From assembly GCF_000715075.1 (NCBI RefSeq), contig NC_134102.1:95187766-95251765 (forward strand): a DNA stretch of 64,000 nucleotides, in the 5' to 3' direction. A program made the position numbers and the translations under genes. Below the pieces are notes generated by a model. That model ran no database searches. It had not been told where the DNA came from and was given only the letters and a program-made list of their open reading frames with translations. The stretch comes from Nicotiana tabacum. Its lineage: Eukaryota; Streptophyta; Magnoliopsida; Solanales; Solanaceae. Below are positions 23,685 to 34,302 of the stretch, piece after piece (positions within the stretch are counted from its first letter, which is position 1; each line of letters opens with the position of its first letter).

Positions 23685-24566
23685 GGCTGAAATATTTGAT
23701 GATACAAATGTTTAGACATAGAGGAACTGCTTGCTGTGTTGACATATAGAGAAAGTTCTTGTCTAGTTCTATTGGTGCACTTTCCTTTAATATAGTTAAA
23801 TTCTTAGGAGGAGTGTAGGGCGGTTCAAACATCAATTTTTATCATTATAGATCTGATATTTTTTAGTAGAGCCTAATATACGGTGAGCATACCGTTATAC
23901 AACTGATCTTCTATTAGTTAATCTTGTAGAGAAGAGATATGGTTTCTCTTTTTTGACTGTTAAGACGTATGTTTGGGATCATGAGTCTATACTAAAAGCT
24001 AATGATCAACATTAGGATATAGTTTAGTTGTCAGTCTACAGTTTAGGATTTGATTTTCGAAAACAGTGCTAATTTAAGCATGTAATAATTGGCGTTTAAA
24101 TGATGGAAACGAGAATTTCTTCTAAAAGTATGTTCATGAGATAAACTTTTCACGTGCGACTAAATTTTATTGATGGTCATTCAAGTTCATTACCTAAAAG
24201 TTACTTTTCTTTGTTTTGTTACGTAAAAGTCATTCAACTTTATGTTCATTACCTAAAAGTTTTTTTTTTTTTCTTTTGTTACACAAAAATTATTTTACTA
24301 TGCTCTATTATTGTGTAACTGGCGTGTCACATTTTACAAAAATCATTTTAGTATTCTCTAAATAAGTTGTTAAAAATCTGAAACTTTTGGCAGGCCATTG
24401 TTGTATTGTTTGGCATTAAATATTATGTTATTGTATTGCTGTTTAATGATGCTTAGGTCGACCAGCTTTGGTGGTGGCTTTAGAAACTTGATTTATTGAG
24501 ATAGAAACGAAGTCAAATTCCAGAGGCTGGACTTCGTTCCTTCTTTTGATCTCTTCTATTTACGAG
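23685..24566. other. Intergenic, AT-rich
   Basis: No gene is seen. A short internal duplication around 24178-24290 repeats TTCATTACCTAAAAGTT. The rest is simple AT-rich sequence with T-runs. Confidence 0.5.
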
Positions 24567-24648
24567 AAAATTGATAGGTCCATCTCATTCAAAACCTAAA
24601 GTAATAGACATGTGCCTAAGGAAAATATTTGGCTGAAAATATTTTTAG

Positions 24649-24710
24649 TTTGGTAGTCACCTTTGTTGAATTTCTTTGATTTGATAGTCAACTTTGTTGA
24701 ATTGTCAACA
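24649..24710 (+). repeat. Two 31-bp BII-type repeats in U3
   Basis: Unit 1 starts TTTGGTAGTCACCTTTGTTG at 24649 and unit 2 starts TTTGATAGTCAACTTTGTTG at 24680, exactly 31 bases later. Tnt1A is known to have 31-bp tandem BII boxes in U3 that act in stress-induced transcription. Assigning these to that class is from spacing and place. Confidence 0.75.
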
Positions 24711-24780
24711 TTGAAGAAAAAGAAGGAAAAATGTGTACAAATTGTCAAATATAGTAGGCTTTAGAGAGTGAGGCTTCAGC

Positions 24781-24788
24781 TATAAAAG
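24781..24788 (+). promoter_or_regulatory. TATA box of the Tnt1-like LTR
   Basis: TATAAAAG lies about 70 bases after the second 31-bp unit, with the likely start of the R region near 24810 (TTTCTACACACC). Confidence 0.7.
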
Positions 24789-25174
24789 GAGAGCTTCGGC
24801 TCTCATTTCTACACACCAACAAAGAGAGAAAGAGAGAGTGACATTTCACAGACAAGATATAAGAAAATAGTCTGTGAGAAAAATAGAAAGTGAGCGATAT
24901 TGTAGTGATGTGGGAATATCAAAAGAGAGTTATTTCTTTTGAGTGTTGTAGTGGTCTTTGGAGTATTTTACTCGGACCTACAAAGCGTAAAATTCCTTGT
25001 TATAGTGATATCAGTTGCTCGTCTTGGGGCCGTGGTTTTTTTCTTATTCAAAAGGATTTTTCACGTAAAACTCTTGGTGTCGTTGTCACTCTTTTATTCT
25101 TGTTAATTACCGTATCTCGGTGCTACGTTATTATTCTATTTTTATTTATGTGGGGGTTTATTCCCAACAAAAAT

Positions 25175-26298
25175 ACCATCGGTAAGTTTGACAAACATAT
25201 TGGCTCAAACTCAAGTTTGTATTTAAAGATGGTTTATTATTTTCATTATTGTTGTCGACAGTAAATGTTTCTCAAATATTAGTAGATTTAGAATGACGAA
25301 GAGAGTACATTCTTGATGGTGATCTTAAAACTTTGGATGAATTAAATAATTGAGGTTTTCAATTATGCTCATTAATTGTTGTCAAAAACGTATTTAACAT
25401 ATTGAATATGAGCTTAGCCTTATCAAGAAATTGTAAAAGCAATGTATAAAGGTTCTAATGAAGTAAATAAAAGTTTACTTTTTCTAACTGTTTAATCTTT
25501 TATATAAGATGGTCGCATACTTCGATATGTTATCAAGAGCAAACAAAGGTCCTAGATTTGGGTTTCACCGCTACCTATTATAACAAAGAACATACGCTTG
25601 GTCCATGAAAGAAGTATCAGCCCCCCCACGTAAGAAGACGTGTTAAAAATATAATTAAATAAAAATGTGCTATATTTAACAACTTACACTTATGAAATAA
25701 TCTTACACTTCAACTATCACTAGTGGTATTGCTAAGTTGAAAGCAAGGATTGTCACTTGATCCAGAGAAAACAGGGACTACTTCGCAAAGTGTTAAGTGC
25801 ACAACTAGCATTTCTAGCTAGTAGAATTGCAGAATATAAAACCTTGCAAAAGGGTTTTTCACTTGAAAGTTCCCTAGTAAGGATAGTCGAGCTCGAGCTA
25901 TATGGGGTAACCAAGAAGGGGTTGAATGGGTGGGTAATAGGTTGAGCCAATGAACATGGTCAAGGTTTAATCTGCTCAAAGTTTGCTTGGCCAAAAGAAA
26001 TTGAATCAAGCACTCAACTGAAAGCTATCTGCTATTTGTTCTTTACCCTTAGTTTTAGCAATACAATGGATGAATTGCTCATTTATTGGTAAAGTTGAAA
26101 CCAATAATACGAGGCCATGATAATCGAGTTCTTTGCACCTTTGACGTGTGCACTGTTAGCACCTAATTCTATTATAATTTTTGCCCGTTTGCATTCTGAT
26201 CTCTTTAGTTACTTGCAAAATCATTAGAAGGTACAAATTTTTCATAATCTATGAGGGCAAAATAAGCATAATTCAATTAATATTTATTTACTATTTGC
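25175..26298. other. Intergenic without recognisable feature
   Basis: No ORF with known domains, no RNA gene and no clear inverted repeat is seen. The short opposing ORFs near 25757-25950 are mutual shadows. Confidence 0.5.
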
Positions 26299-26312
26299 AT
26301 CATAAAGAAATC
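26299..26312. repeat. SINE target-site duplication, left
   Basis: ATCATAAAGAAATC here and ATCACAAAGAAGTC at 26924-26937 agree at 12 of 14 bases and flank the SINE. Confidence 0.75.
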
Positions 26313-26923
26313 GGAAGGGGAGTCTTGGAGAAACGGTAAGATTGTTCTGCGTGATTTATAGGTCATGAGTTCGAGTGTGGGAGAACAGCCATTAATGCTT
26401 GCATTAGAGTAGGTTGTCAACATTACACCCTTAAGGTGTCGTTTGGTGGGATGCGTTAGAGAAAATAATGCATGCATTAGCTTTTGGTATTACTAATCTC
26501 TTGTTTGGTATACTTTTTCAACCTATGTATTACTAATGCAAGTATTAGTTATACAACCTATTTGATATTATCTTATGTATAACTAATATATAACAAACTA
26601 TGATATTAGCAAAACCAAGGCTATTAATACATGCATTAGCATGGTTAAAGACAAATTGTCCTTAAAGTCCCTTAAAACTAAAGAATATGAAGGACATTTT
26701 CGTAAAATATTAATTTTCTTAAAAATTATGCAATGCATTTTAATTTTTAATACACCACACCAAACAGTAGATAAGAAATAGTCTATGCATAACTAATGCT
26801 TGCATTACTCTAACTCATGTATTACTGCATTACTAATATACTTTATTCAACACTATTCCTATATACCCTATCAAACGACCCCTTACGGTATAACATTTTT
26901 CTTGTGCACCGCACTGCCCTTTT
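26313..26923 (+). mobile_element. Au-type SINE split by a MITE
   Basis: The 5' part (26313-26433) begins GGAAGGGGAGTCTTGG and contains a tRNA-like B box, GGTCATGAGTTCGAGTG, followed by AACAGCCATTAATGCTTGC. The 3' part (26883-26923) ends CTTGTGCACCGCACTGCC, then TTTT. Both match the layout of the Au SINE family as I know it: tRNA-derived head, GTGCACCGGGCTGCC near the tail, short T-run end. The 14-base duplication outside supports retroposition. A MITE interrupts the body. Confidence 0.8.
26434..26882. mobile_element. Tourist-like MITE inside the SINE
   Basis: About 449 bases with imperfect terminal inverted repeats (left AGGTGTCGTTTGGTGGGATG; right end CCCTATCAAACGACCCC). It is bordered on both sides by TTA (26431-26433 and 26883-26885), the 3-bp duplication typical of PIF/Harbinger. 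The interior has several TGCATTA and TTAGTTATAC words in both orientations. No coding capacity. Confidence 0.75.
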
Positions 26924-26937
26924 ATCACAAAGAAGTC

Positions 26938-27060
26938 ACGTCGGGGGATTTGCATCTATACCTAATTTTTGGGTCACATTTTAACCTATACCTGCTTTGC
27001 AAAAACAATTGCAAACGTACCCAGTTTTCGGGTAACTTCAGGCATACGGGCCTAAAGTAG
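26938..27060. other. Spacer before the tandem repeat
   Basis: AT-rich, non-coding. It leads into the AACTTCAG-rich repeat and may be part of the same dispersed family. Confidence 0.4.
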
Positions 27061-27620
27061 CAAAATTTTATGTTTGAAGTTTGAACTTCAGAATTTTTTG
27101 CCTGAAGTGTAGCCTTATCAAAGCAAAACTTCAGATATTTTTGCCTGAAGTTTGGCCTGACTTGGAAAGGCAATCACGCAAACTTCAGTTCATAGTGCAA
27201 GGGAAAACTTTAGTTTCCCCTCACTTCATAGTGTAAACTTCAGACAAATTTAGTTTGAAGTTCTTCAATTTGTAGTGCAAACTTCAGGAACTTCAGTTCA
27301 TAGTGCAAGGGCAAACTTCAGTTTCCCCTCACTTCATAGTGCAAACTTCAGACAAATTAGTCTGAAGTTCTTCAATTTGTAGTGCAAACTTCAGGAACTT
27401 CAGTTCATAGTGCAAGGGCAAACTTCAGTTTCCCCTCACTTCATAGTGCAAACTTCAGACAAATTAGTCTGAAATTCTTCAATTTGTAGTCCAAACTTTA
27501 GGAACTTCAGTTCATAGTACAAAGCCAAACTTCAGTTTTCTCTCACTTCATAGTGCCAACTTCAGACAAATTAGTCCTAAGTTCTTCAATTTGTAGTGCA
27601 AACATTAGGACAAATTAACT
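27060..27620. repeat. 107-bp tandem repeat, about 4 units
   Basis: AACTTCAGTTCATAGTGCAA recurs at 27181, 27289 and 27396, and in changed form at 27503. The spacing is therefore 108, 107 and 107 bases. Within each unit, CTTCAG and CTGAAG words appear in both orientations (AAACTTCAGACAAATTAG, then TCTGAAGTTC), which would let each unit fold. Confidence 0.88.
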
Positions 27621-28111
27621 TCTCAGTGTAACTAAGAGCTGGTTTGGCATCACATCAGGTTTTACATAATGGGGAATTCTTCATGTTCTTCATACTAGAT
27701 TTGAAACTTCTGTATATTCAGTATGAGATAAATACATAACAAGATGAACTAGAGAGTATCTGTTGCGCTCTCGATGCATTTGGATTTGTATCTCGAGCTT
27801 GCAAAATAAAGGATTATAAAATTTGCAGAAGCCCACGTTTTACCTTCTGTTGATAGGGTTTATGAATTTAAATAGAGAACAATAACAATACTCTGTTTTA
27901 TTATTTTATGATAGTATTTGATCAAATATAGGTTAAGTTGTTAATTTGACTTTATATTTTATTAGTGAATATATTAAAATAGTGGTTGAAAAGTTAATTT
28001 GATAGACAAGAAGAGGAGGAAGAAAGGAACGCATAGCTCAGAAAGAAGAAGATGAGGCGTTAGGATATAAGTTAAATAATTTTTAAAATATGGGTATAAG
28101 TTAATTTTAAA
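27621..28111. other. Intergenic, AT-rich
   Basis: Nothing recognisable: no gene, RNA gene or inverted repeat that I can support. Confidence 0.4.
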
Positions 28112-28230
28112 TAATATTTACGGTCACGTCGGTCGTGTGAATAATATTCACATCACATGAACGAGTGTTTAATTTGGCCGTAAATAAATAATTTTAAACA
28201 ATATTTACGGTCACGTCGGTCATGTGAATT
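28112..28230. repeat. 87-bp spaced direct repeat
   Basis: ATATTTACGGTCACGTCGGT occurs at 28114 and 28201. A partial reverse copy (TTTGGCCGTAAATAA) lies between them, so the piece has fold-back character. Confidence 0.6.
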
Positions 28231-28469
28231 AAAAATTAAAAATTCTACTGTTGGCTTGAGACGATACAATGGTCGGAATCGAGGAATATTTTGATGTGCC
28301 AAAGACTTTTGATCGATGATTTCGTGGACATAAAAAATTCTTCTTTTTCTTATTTAAAGCCAGAAAAATCATGAGCCTTTAAAGCCCCTTTTAAAAAAAA
28401 GGGGTTTTTCAACGTGATCCTTCTTTCCAGTGTATTACTACTTTGGGTTTTGTATACTTCACAATTTTG

Positions 28470-28833
28470 AACCAATCTTGAGAGATGTGTATATAGATCG
28501 AGTTGATTCGATTTTTTAATTACCAAATCAAACCAATTATATCGAGTTATTAAATTTAAAGACCAAACCAAACCAATAAAAATCGGATTTTTAAATCTCG
28601 ATTTTTCTCGGATTTTTTGGATTTTCGGGTTATTTAGGATTTTTTTCCATAAAGTTTTCATAGCACAAAACATAGAATTTGTGCTCCAAATATTTCTTTA
28701 ATCCTATTAAGATAGAACTACATAAGGTATGTTTTTAATAAAATAACATAAATATAAGATGATTCATAGCATTGTACTAAAATATTCAACAATAAAAATG
28801 AGAAAATCGCATAAAATAAATATTATTAATAAG
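28470..28833. mobile_element. Left half of an ACCAAACC-type dispersed repeat
   Basis: AT-rich sequence with ACCAAACCAAACCAAT and TCTCGATTTTTCTCGG words. It ends at the TSD ATAAG before the LTR at 28834 and resumes after 45759 in the same style, so one older repeat was split by that insertion. Confidence 0.55.
28829..28833. repeat. Target-site duplication ATAAG (left)
   Basis: It is repeated exactly at 45755-45759, on the other side of the interrupted solo LTR. Confidence 0.9.
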
Positions 28834-29514
28834 TGTGATGACCCGATAGGTCATTTAGAGTTTTAAACCTTAAATTTGTGTTTCGAAACCTTAAGTATCT
28901 CATTTTAGCCTTTCTCGATTTGCGTGTGCAGTTCGTATCTTTTTGCGGGAGGCTTTTATGTTACAAATTGATTAAAAATGTGAATTCGTGCTTTAAAAAT
29001 CCATTTAAGTTGACTTCGGTCAACGTTTTGAGCAAACGGACCTGGATTCGTATTTTGACGATCCCGGTGGGTCCGTATCGTGATTTGGGACTTGGGCGTA
29101 TGCCCGAAATCGAATTCGGAGGTCCCTAACTTGAGTTATCGCAATTTGTTAAAAATTTGAAGTTTAAAGGTTTAAAGAATTTATAAATTGGACTGATATT
29201 TGACTTTATTGATACCGAGTTCGGATTATGGTTCCGGAACTTGGTATAGGTCTATTACGATATTTAATACTTGTCTGTAAAATTTGGTGCAAAACAGAAG
29301 TGATTTGATGTGATTCAGATGCCCGGTTAAAAGTTTCATTTGATTTGGTGTCCGATTCGTAGTTCCCTCTGTTACTTTGGCGATTTGAGATTTTTGGACT
29401 TGTGTGCATATATGGTTTAGAGCCCCGTGGGCTCGGGTGAGTTTCAGATATCCTACGAACCTTTTGATCTTCGAAAAATCTGTGTTTTGAGCTTTAGCTG
29501 TCATCTAGTGCGTT

Positions 29515-29840
29515 GTGCTTCGCGATCGCAAAGGGGATCTGGGACTGGGGAGGATTTTGTTCTACGCAAATGCGAGACCTTAGTCACGTACGCGGAGCAT
29601 GGGGGGGGGGGGAGGGGGTTTCTCTTCGCGGACGCGACCAGTCACACCTTAACGCATAGCGTTAGATAGGCTCAGCAGGGGAGCTGAGGTAACTCTATGC
29701 GAACGAGAGCCCAGTCTCGCGACCGCGGAGGTGAGGCGGGCAAGACCTTCACGAACACGTGGAGTTACTCGCGATCACGTAAGCCAGTTAGGCCATGCTC
29801 TCGCGAACGCGTCAGGTTTGACGCTAATGCGATGAACACC
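29515..29840. repeat. CpG palindrome array in solo LTR
   Basis: It holds CGCGATCGC, CGCGGACGCG, CGCGACCGCGG and CGCGAACGCG, spaced about 20-50 bases. A G-run of 12 and near-G stretch lies at about 29600-29616. Confidence 0.75.
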
Positions 29841-30740
29841 TGACGCCAGTGATTTAAAACAGTCCCAAAACGAGATTTCTTTCATTTTTCTTAAACTCAC
29901 CATTAGAGCTCGGCCTAGAGGCAATTTTGAGGGAAAAACTCAACGCCAATTCATAGGTTTGTACACTTTAACTCATTTTCTTCCATTACTAACATTACCC
30001 ATTAATTTCTAGCCCTAATCTTTGTTCTTCCATGGTAGAAAACTAGGGATTTAGGAAGAATTATTTATTTTTTGTAAATTTGAGATTTAGACCTCAATTC
30101 GAGGTTGGATTTCAAGAGTAATTACATAATATGGCTCGGAGGTGAATGGATAAATAAATTTTGGTTCGAACCTCGGGTTTTGACCATGCGGATCCGGGGT
30201 TGATTTTGTTTGACCTTGTGGGAAAAGTGTAAAAATCCTATCTTTATATATTGTGATTCACTCCCTTAGAATTATTTGACGTTATCGAGTTAATTGTGGT
30301 TATATACGAGTGGTTTGGAGGTGGATTCTAGAGGAAAGGCCCCGGTAGAGCTCTAAATTGACTGTGGAGTGAGGTAAGTGTCATGGTTAACCTTGACATG
30401 AGGGATTATATTTTGTTTGCCTATTTACTACATGTTTAAAATGTCAGGTACAAGGTATATGTGAGGTGACGACTACTTATGCATTGTTGTTGGGTTTAAA
30501 GTATGCGGGTGGGACTTATTTATTGTAATTTGCTTTCTTCTTTCATTATGATATCCATGCTTAGACTAGTTTATTACTTAATTGATTGTCGTTTCACATT
30601 TATGAACTATTTGTGATAATTGAGCATTATTGGAAGTTGAGGTTCGGTATTGTGGAACCGTTGTTGACGTAAGGATTATTCTTGCTTATTCTTCCTCCCA
30701 AAATGTTATATATATTTTGCTACATGGTAAGGGAGAGTGT

Positions 30741-30952
30741 TAAAGCACGAAGGGTGATGTCGTGCTAGTTATTGTTTCATTTATTGATTTATACATAGTA
30801 AGGAAGGGAGCTAAAGCACGAAGGGTATTGGCGTGCCGTATTTATCGTTTCATAATGAAATTGAGAGTAAAAGTACGAAGGGTGATGCCATGCCGTATTT
30901 ATCATTTTATGGGGAGATTGAGAGAGTGAAAGCACGAAGGGTGATACCGTTC
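30741..30952 (+). repeat. GCACGAAGGGTGATGCCGTGC hairpin array
   Basis: Four copies of AAAGCACGAAGGGTGATG + CCGTGC-like sequence occur. The ends GCACG and CGTGC are reverse complements, so each unit can form a 5-bp stem. The last unit is cut by the Athila-like insertion. Similar units are at 49731-49945. Confidence 0.8.
30948..30952. repeat. Probable TSD of the Athila-like element (left)
   Basis: CGTTC here and CGTGC at 45004-45008 agree at four of five bases. Confidence 0.65.
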
Positions 30953-32433
30953 TAATATCGCCCAAACTCACACCATCAGTTTAGGTTGAGAGGTGGTCGA
31001 TGCAATAATTAAAACCCAACGCGAGTTGGGGTCGATTCCACAGGGAGCTTGACGTGGGATTAGGTATATGCCTAGTATGAATGTATGAAGTGCCTAAGAT
31101 TACACTTCCACATTTTCAATTGTTTCTTCTACTTCTACTTTTACGCTAATACTTGTAATTGTAAAGCTAAGAGACAATGTTTTTGATTTTGGTTATTTTT
31201 TAAGTTATAAAAGATCTATGGTTGCGACTTCCGCCTAGTTGGTTACCTAACTTATTTAGAGCTTTAGGGAATGTTTGGTTGGTCGGGATACAATATAGAA
31301 ATCACACACAATTACTCACTCTATACCTCTCAGTAGTTTGAGTGATTTTGCCCAATTTGGCTTTCTCAAGTCTAAATGGGTATCTCACGAAACAAGTGAT
31401 AAATGCTCAAGTCGGGTCTTACTATCTCTAGATTCGATCCTTTAATTAGGGCTATCAATTTATTGAGTTCACCCTAACTTCTTGTTAGCCAAGTTTTCCT
31501 AGACTTAGTCTCACTTTCTCAATTATAGACTAAGTCAATTGGGCATGAATCAATATTTGCAACCATCAATTCTCAAATTCAAGCAAGAACTAGGGTAAAT
31601 ATCATATGCCCAATCATAAATAAGCCCTAAATCAATCACCCATTAAGTACCCATACTAGGGTTGGGTCACAACCCTAGCTAAGGGTTTAGCTACTCATGA
31701 AAAATGAAGAAATTAAAGAAGAAACTAAGATAAAATGCATAATAATTGATTAAAGAAAGAAAATCTAATGTTTAAATGCTAAACTAGTACAAAGTTACCC
31801 AATGCAGTAAATAAAAATGGCTCTAAGTGTTCAGGTGCACCAAACTTAACCTAAAAATTACAAAAAGATGTATTTATACCCAGTTAAAAATATCTGACAA
31901 AATTGCCCCTACGAAGGTTGTGCGGCCGCACAATTCTGTGTGCGGACCGAACTTTGAGACTGACTGGTCAGGTTGTCTTTCTGCGGTCGCATAAAAGTGA
32001 GATGCGGCCGCACTTCCTCTAATTTTGCAGACCGCACATTTATGAGTGCGGACGCATTTTGGCATCCTGCGGCCACACAATAATAGTGCGGTCCGCACAT
32101 CTTCAAGCTGCCAAACTACAAGTCTCTGAATCTAGTCTTCTTCGGCTGCACAATAATTGTGCAGTCCGCACTCTGTGAAGAAATTCTATCAGTGCATCTT
32201 CAGAGTTTGTGGCGGCACACAGTATTGTGCGGTCTGCACTGTAGCCCTTTTGCCTTGTTTTGGTTCTTGTCCAATTTTACTCCTTTTTGAGTTGATTTTC
32301 ACTTCTTTGGCTCGTTTTCCAATATTCCTGCAAGAAAGCACATTTCATTAGTTCTCGGGAATACCTTTAAGCATTTTTGAGCTAAAATGTAAGTAAAAGT
32401 GAGCAAATAAGCGGTCAAAATCCCTACTTATTA
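30953..32433 (-). mobile_element. 3' LTR of the Athila-like element
   Basis: In + orientation it runs from TAATATCGCCCAAAC to CCCTACTTATTA and matches 43468-45003. The ideal ends TGATATCGCCC and CTTATCA have changed by G-to-A or C-to-T. It carries a palindrome array of GTGCGGCCGCAC type at 31915-32245. A polypurine tract complement (CTCCCTTAAACTTAAG) follows at 32436. Confidence 0.88.
31915..32245. repeat. GCGGCCGC palindrome array
   Basis: GTGCGGCCGCAC-type words alternate with GTGCGGACCGCAC and TGCGGTCGCATA words about every 25-40 bases. Counterparts are at 44415-44815 (sister LTR) and in internal sequence at 36300-36575 and 36990-37130. Confidence 0.82.
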
Positions 32434-34300
32434 ACTCCCTTAAACTTAAGCTTTTGCTTGGCCTCAATCAATTAAGGCAAGTTCCCACCTCCACTAGAAA
32501 ATGGCTATTTCAGTTGGCTTAAGATGAATCAAACACAAATCAATTGGGACCAACATTTACCCACACGCTTATGAATCATTCACAAGCCTATTATTTGAAT
32601 GTTAAACCACAAATGGCTATAATATGACGCTTGGTCATCAAGGGTTGACTTTGTTCATCAAGGAAGCTTGCACTTTAATGCAGGTCATTGTGGATCCCAA
32701 ACTCCTCCTCCTATACTCTCCGAAAGCTCATCTCACTCACGAATAAAGAATTCAATTCAATGATTCGAGAAAGATTCACTCATCACTCTCAAAAGAATGT
32801 CACAAGCCCGACTCTAAGTACCATATGCTTGCCCCTCATGTAGATCACCACTAATGTAAGCTTGCTCGACTTGAAATCACGCAGGGCTTTTTTGGCATGT
32901 AATGAAGGCTTTTGGACTAAGGAGGGAAATATCGGAATGGAATTGGTTCATCTTTCCTTTAGCACTTCATATTCTCTTTTTGGCTCTTACTTTGCCGACT
33001 CTTTGAGTCATTTTCTTTTCCCTTGGGGGGATTGGAGAGACTTGACATCACTCTTTCTTTGTCATGCTATTCATACTTTCCTTTTTTTTCTCCATGCTTT
33101 GAACTTTTGCTTTCTTTTGCATCTTTTCAACCCTTTCACATTATTTACTTTCTTTTTGTGTTTTTCTTTTGTCCTTCCTTTCTTTTTCTTTGACTTTCCT
33201 CTTCTTCATTTATTTTCTATTTTTGTGCCTTGAGACCATCTTTAAACTCCTCGTCTCTCCCCCAAACTTATGTTTTTTCCATTTGAATCACATGAGTGCT
33301 AAAGAAAGTTTGGGTGCCAAGAGAGAGTCACTATACAATGGGTGAAGGCTTGTAATGTGGTTATCGAATAAAAAGGCTTTAGGCTCAAAAGGGTTTACTA
33401 GGGATGATATCATTGGTGGGCCATGGAAGGTTTCAAAACGGGTCAAGGAAAGCCTACAATCACTTCTCAAGCCAGGCTAACTTAGAATTTCGCCTAGAAA
33501 CATATTCGGGGCAAGTTCTAGACCACTCGCATGAGTACTTGGACTTGTAACAAAATACCTCACCTCTCACACAACCGGATTATCAAAGAGAATAGAGTCG
33601 AGGGCCCACAACAATCGAATTCAAGATTAAAAATCGCTAATGGTTCAACTAAACCACCCGATGATTGCCTAAGTCAACACAAGAGTCACAAGGTCACTAA
33701 CTAGGGCTATTTCTTTACAAAAAACTTGTTTTTAATCATAAGCACGTAGTTAAGTATGTTGGTACCAAGTGAAGCATGCTTGACCCTTATTTATTCATTA
33801 ATACTACTTGTTTCTACCTAATCATCAAAAACTGACTCGATCCCTTAAGAAGGTTGTCACGCCATCCATCGTTGGGAAGAGCCACCCGGTTCACACAAGA
33901 CCCACCTTTGGAAAGAACTGTAGCATTAAGAAAATCAAAGGATTATTGTTCACTAAAATTTAAAAAGAAGCTAATAAAGTAACTAAGAAGCTATATTATT
34001 AAGAAAACAAAATGAACAAGCTATGAAATAAACTACTGAAAGTAACGCAAATGAATATACAAACCGAGGGGAATATAATATATACAAGAGGGATGAATAT
34101 ATACATAATGAGGGAGAAAATAAAAATAAAAGAAAAAGAGTATTAAAGTTATTATAGGCCCAAAAGTAATCAAATGTCATCAAAATGTCATCACAGACAT
34201 CCAAAATGAACCAAAATAGACCACTCCCAGAATAAGAACAAGCATTGTCCTCAATGCTTAGCAAAATCAAAACAAAAGAGGGTAGAGAGTAAAGAAAACT
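32434..34300 (-). other. Non-coding 3' internal region, Athila-like
   Basis: It lies between ORF3 and the 3' LTR. A CT-rich stretch (33040-33230) produces low-complexity open frames with no homology. The segment at 34165-34219 has a shortened copy at 43426-43467 inside the 5' LTR region. Otherwise I see nothing. Confidence 0.6.
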
Positions 34301-34302
34301 CC

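Larger units (their letters stand above)
24572..25169 (+). mobile_element. Tnt1-like copia solo LTR
   Basis: The 598-base LTR opens TGATAGGTCCATCTCATTC and closes TTTATTCCCAACA. The five bases before it (24567-24571) and after it (25170-25174) are both AAAAT, a perfect target-site duplication. It contains two tandem 31-bp units (24649-24710), as in the BII boxes of the tobacco Tnt1 U3, and a TATA box at 24781. With one LTR between perfect TSDs and no internal region, this is a solo LTR left by recombination between two LTRs. The ORF at 24890-25264 inside it is not a gene. Confidence 0.9.
28834..30952 (+). mobile_element. Gypsy-type solo LTR, 5' part
   Basis: It starts TGTGATGACCCG. Together with 45004-45754 it forms one LTR of about 2.87 kb that ends GGGTCGTGACA, between perfect ATAAG duplications. 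No internal region is present, so it is a solo LTR. It includes a CpG palindrome array (29515-29840) and a GCACG/CGTGC hairpin array (30741-30952). The Athila-like element at 30953-45003 interrupts the hairpin array. Confidence 0.88.

Noticed and set aside
24890..25264. 124-residue ORF in the Tnt1-like LTR
   Set aside because: It lies within R-U5 of a solo LTR and runs past its end.
25753..26009. Opposing short ORFs near 25.8 kb as a host gene
   Set aside because: They mirror one another, lack splice context and have no recognisable domain.
28383..28410. Hairpin CCCCTTTTAAAAAAAAGGGG as a terminator
   Set aside because: Bacterial-type terminators are not expected here; it is a simple AT-rich inverted word without a gene before it.
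32862..33233. Phe/Leu-rich 123-residue ORF that could look like a membrane protein
   Set aside because: It is a CT-rich low-complexity stretch inside the Athila-like 3' region, with no start context or homology.
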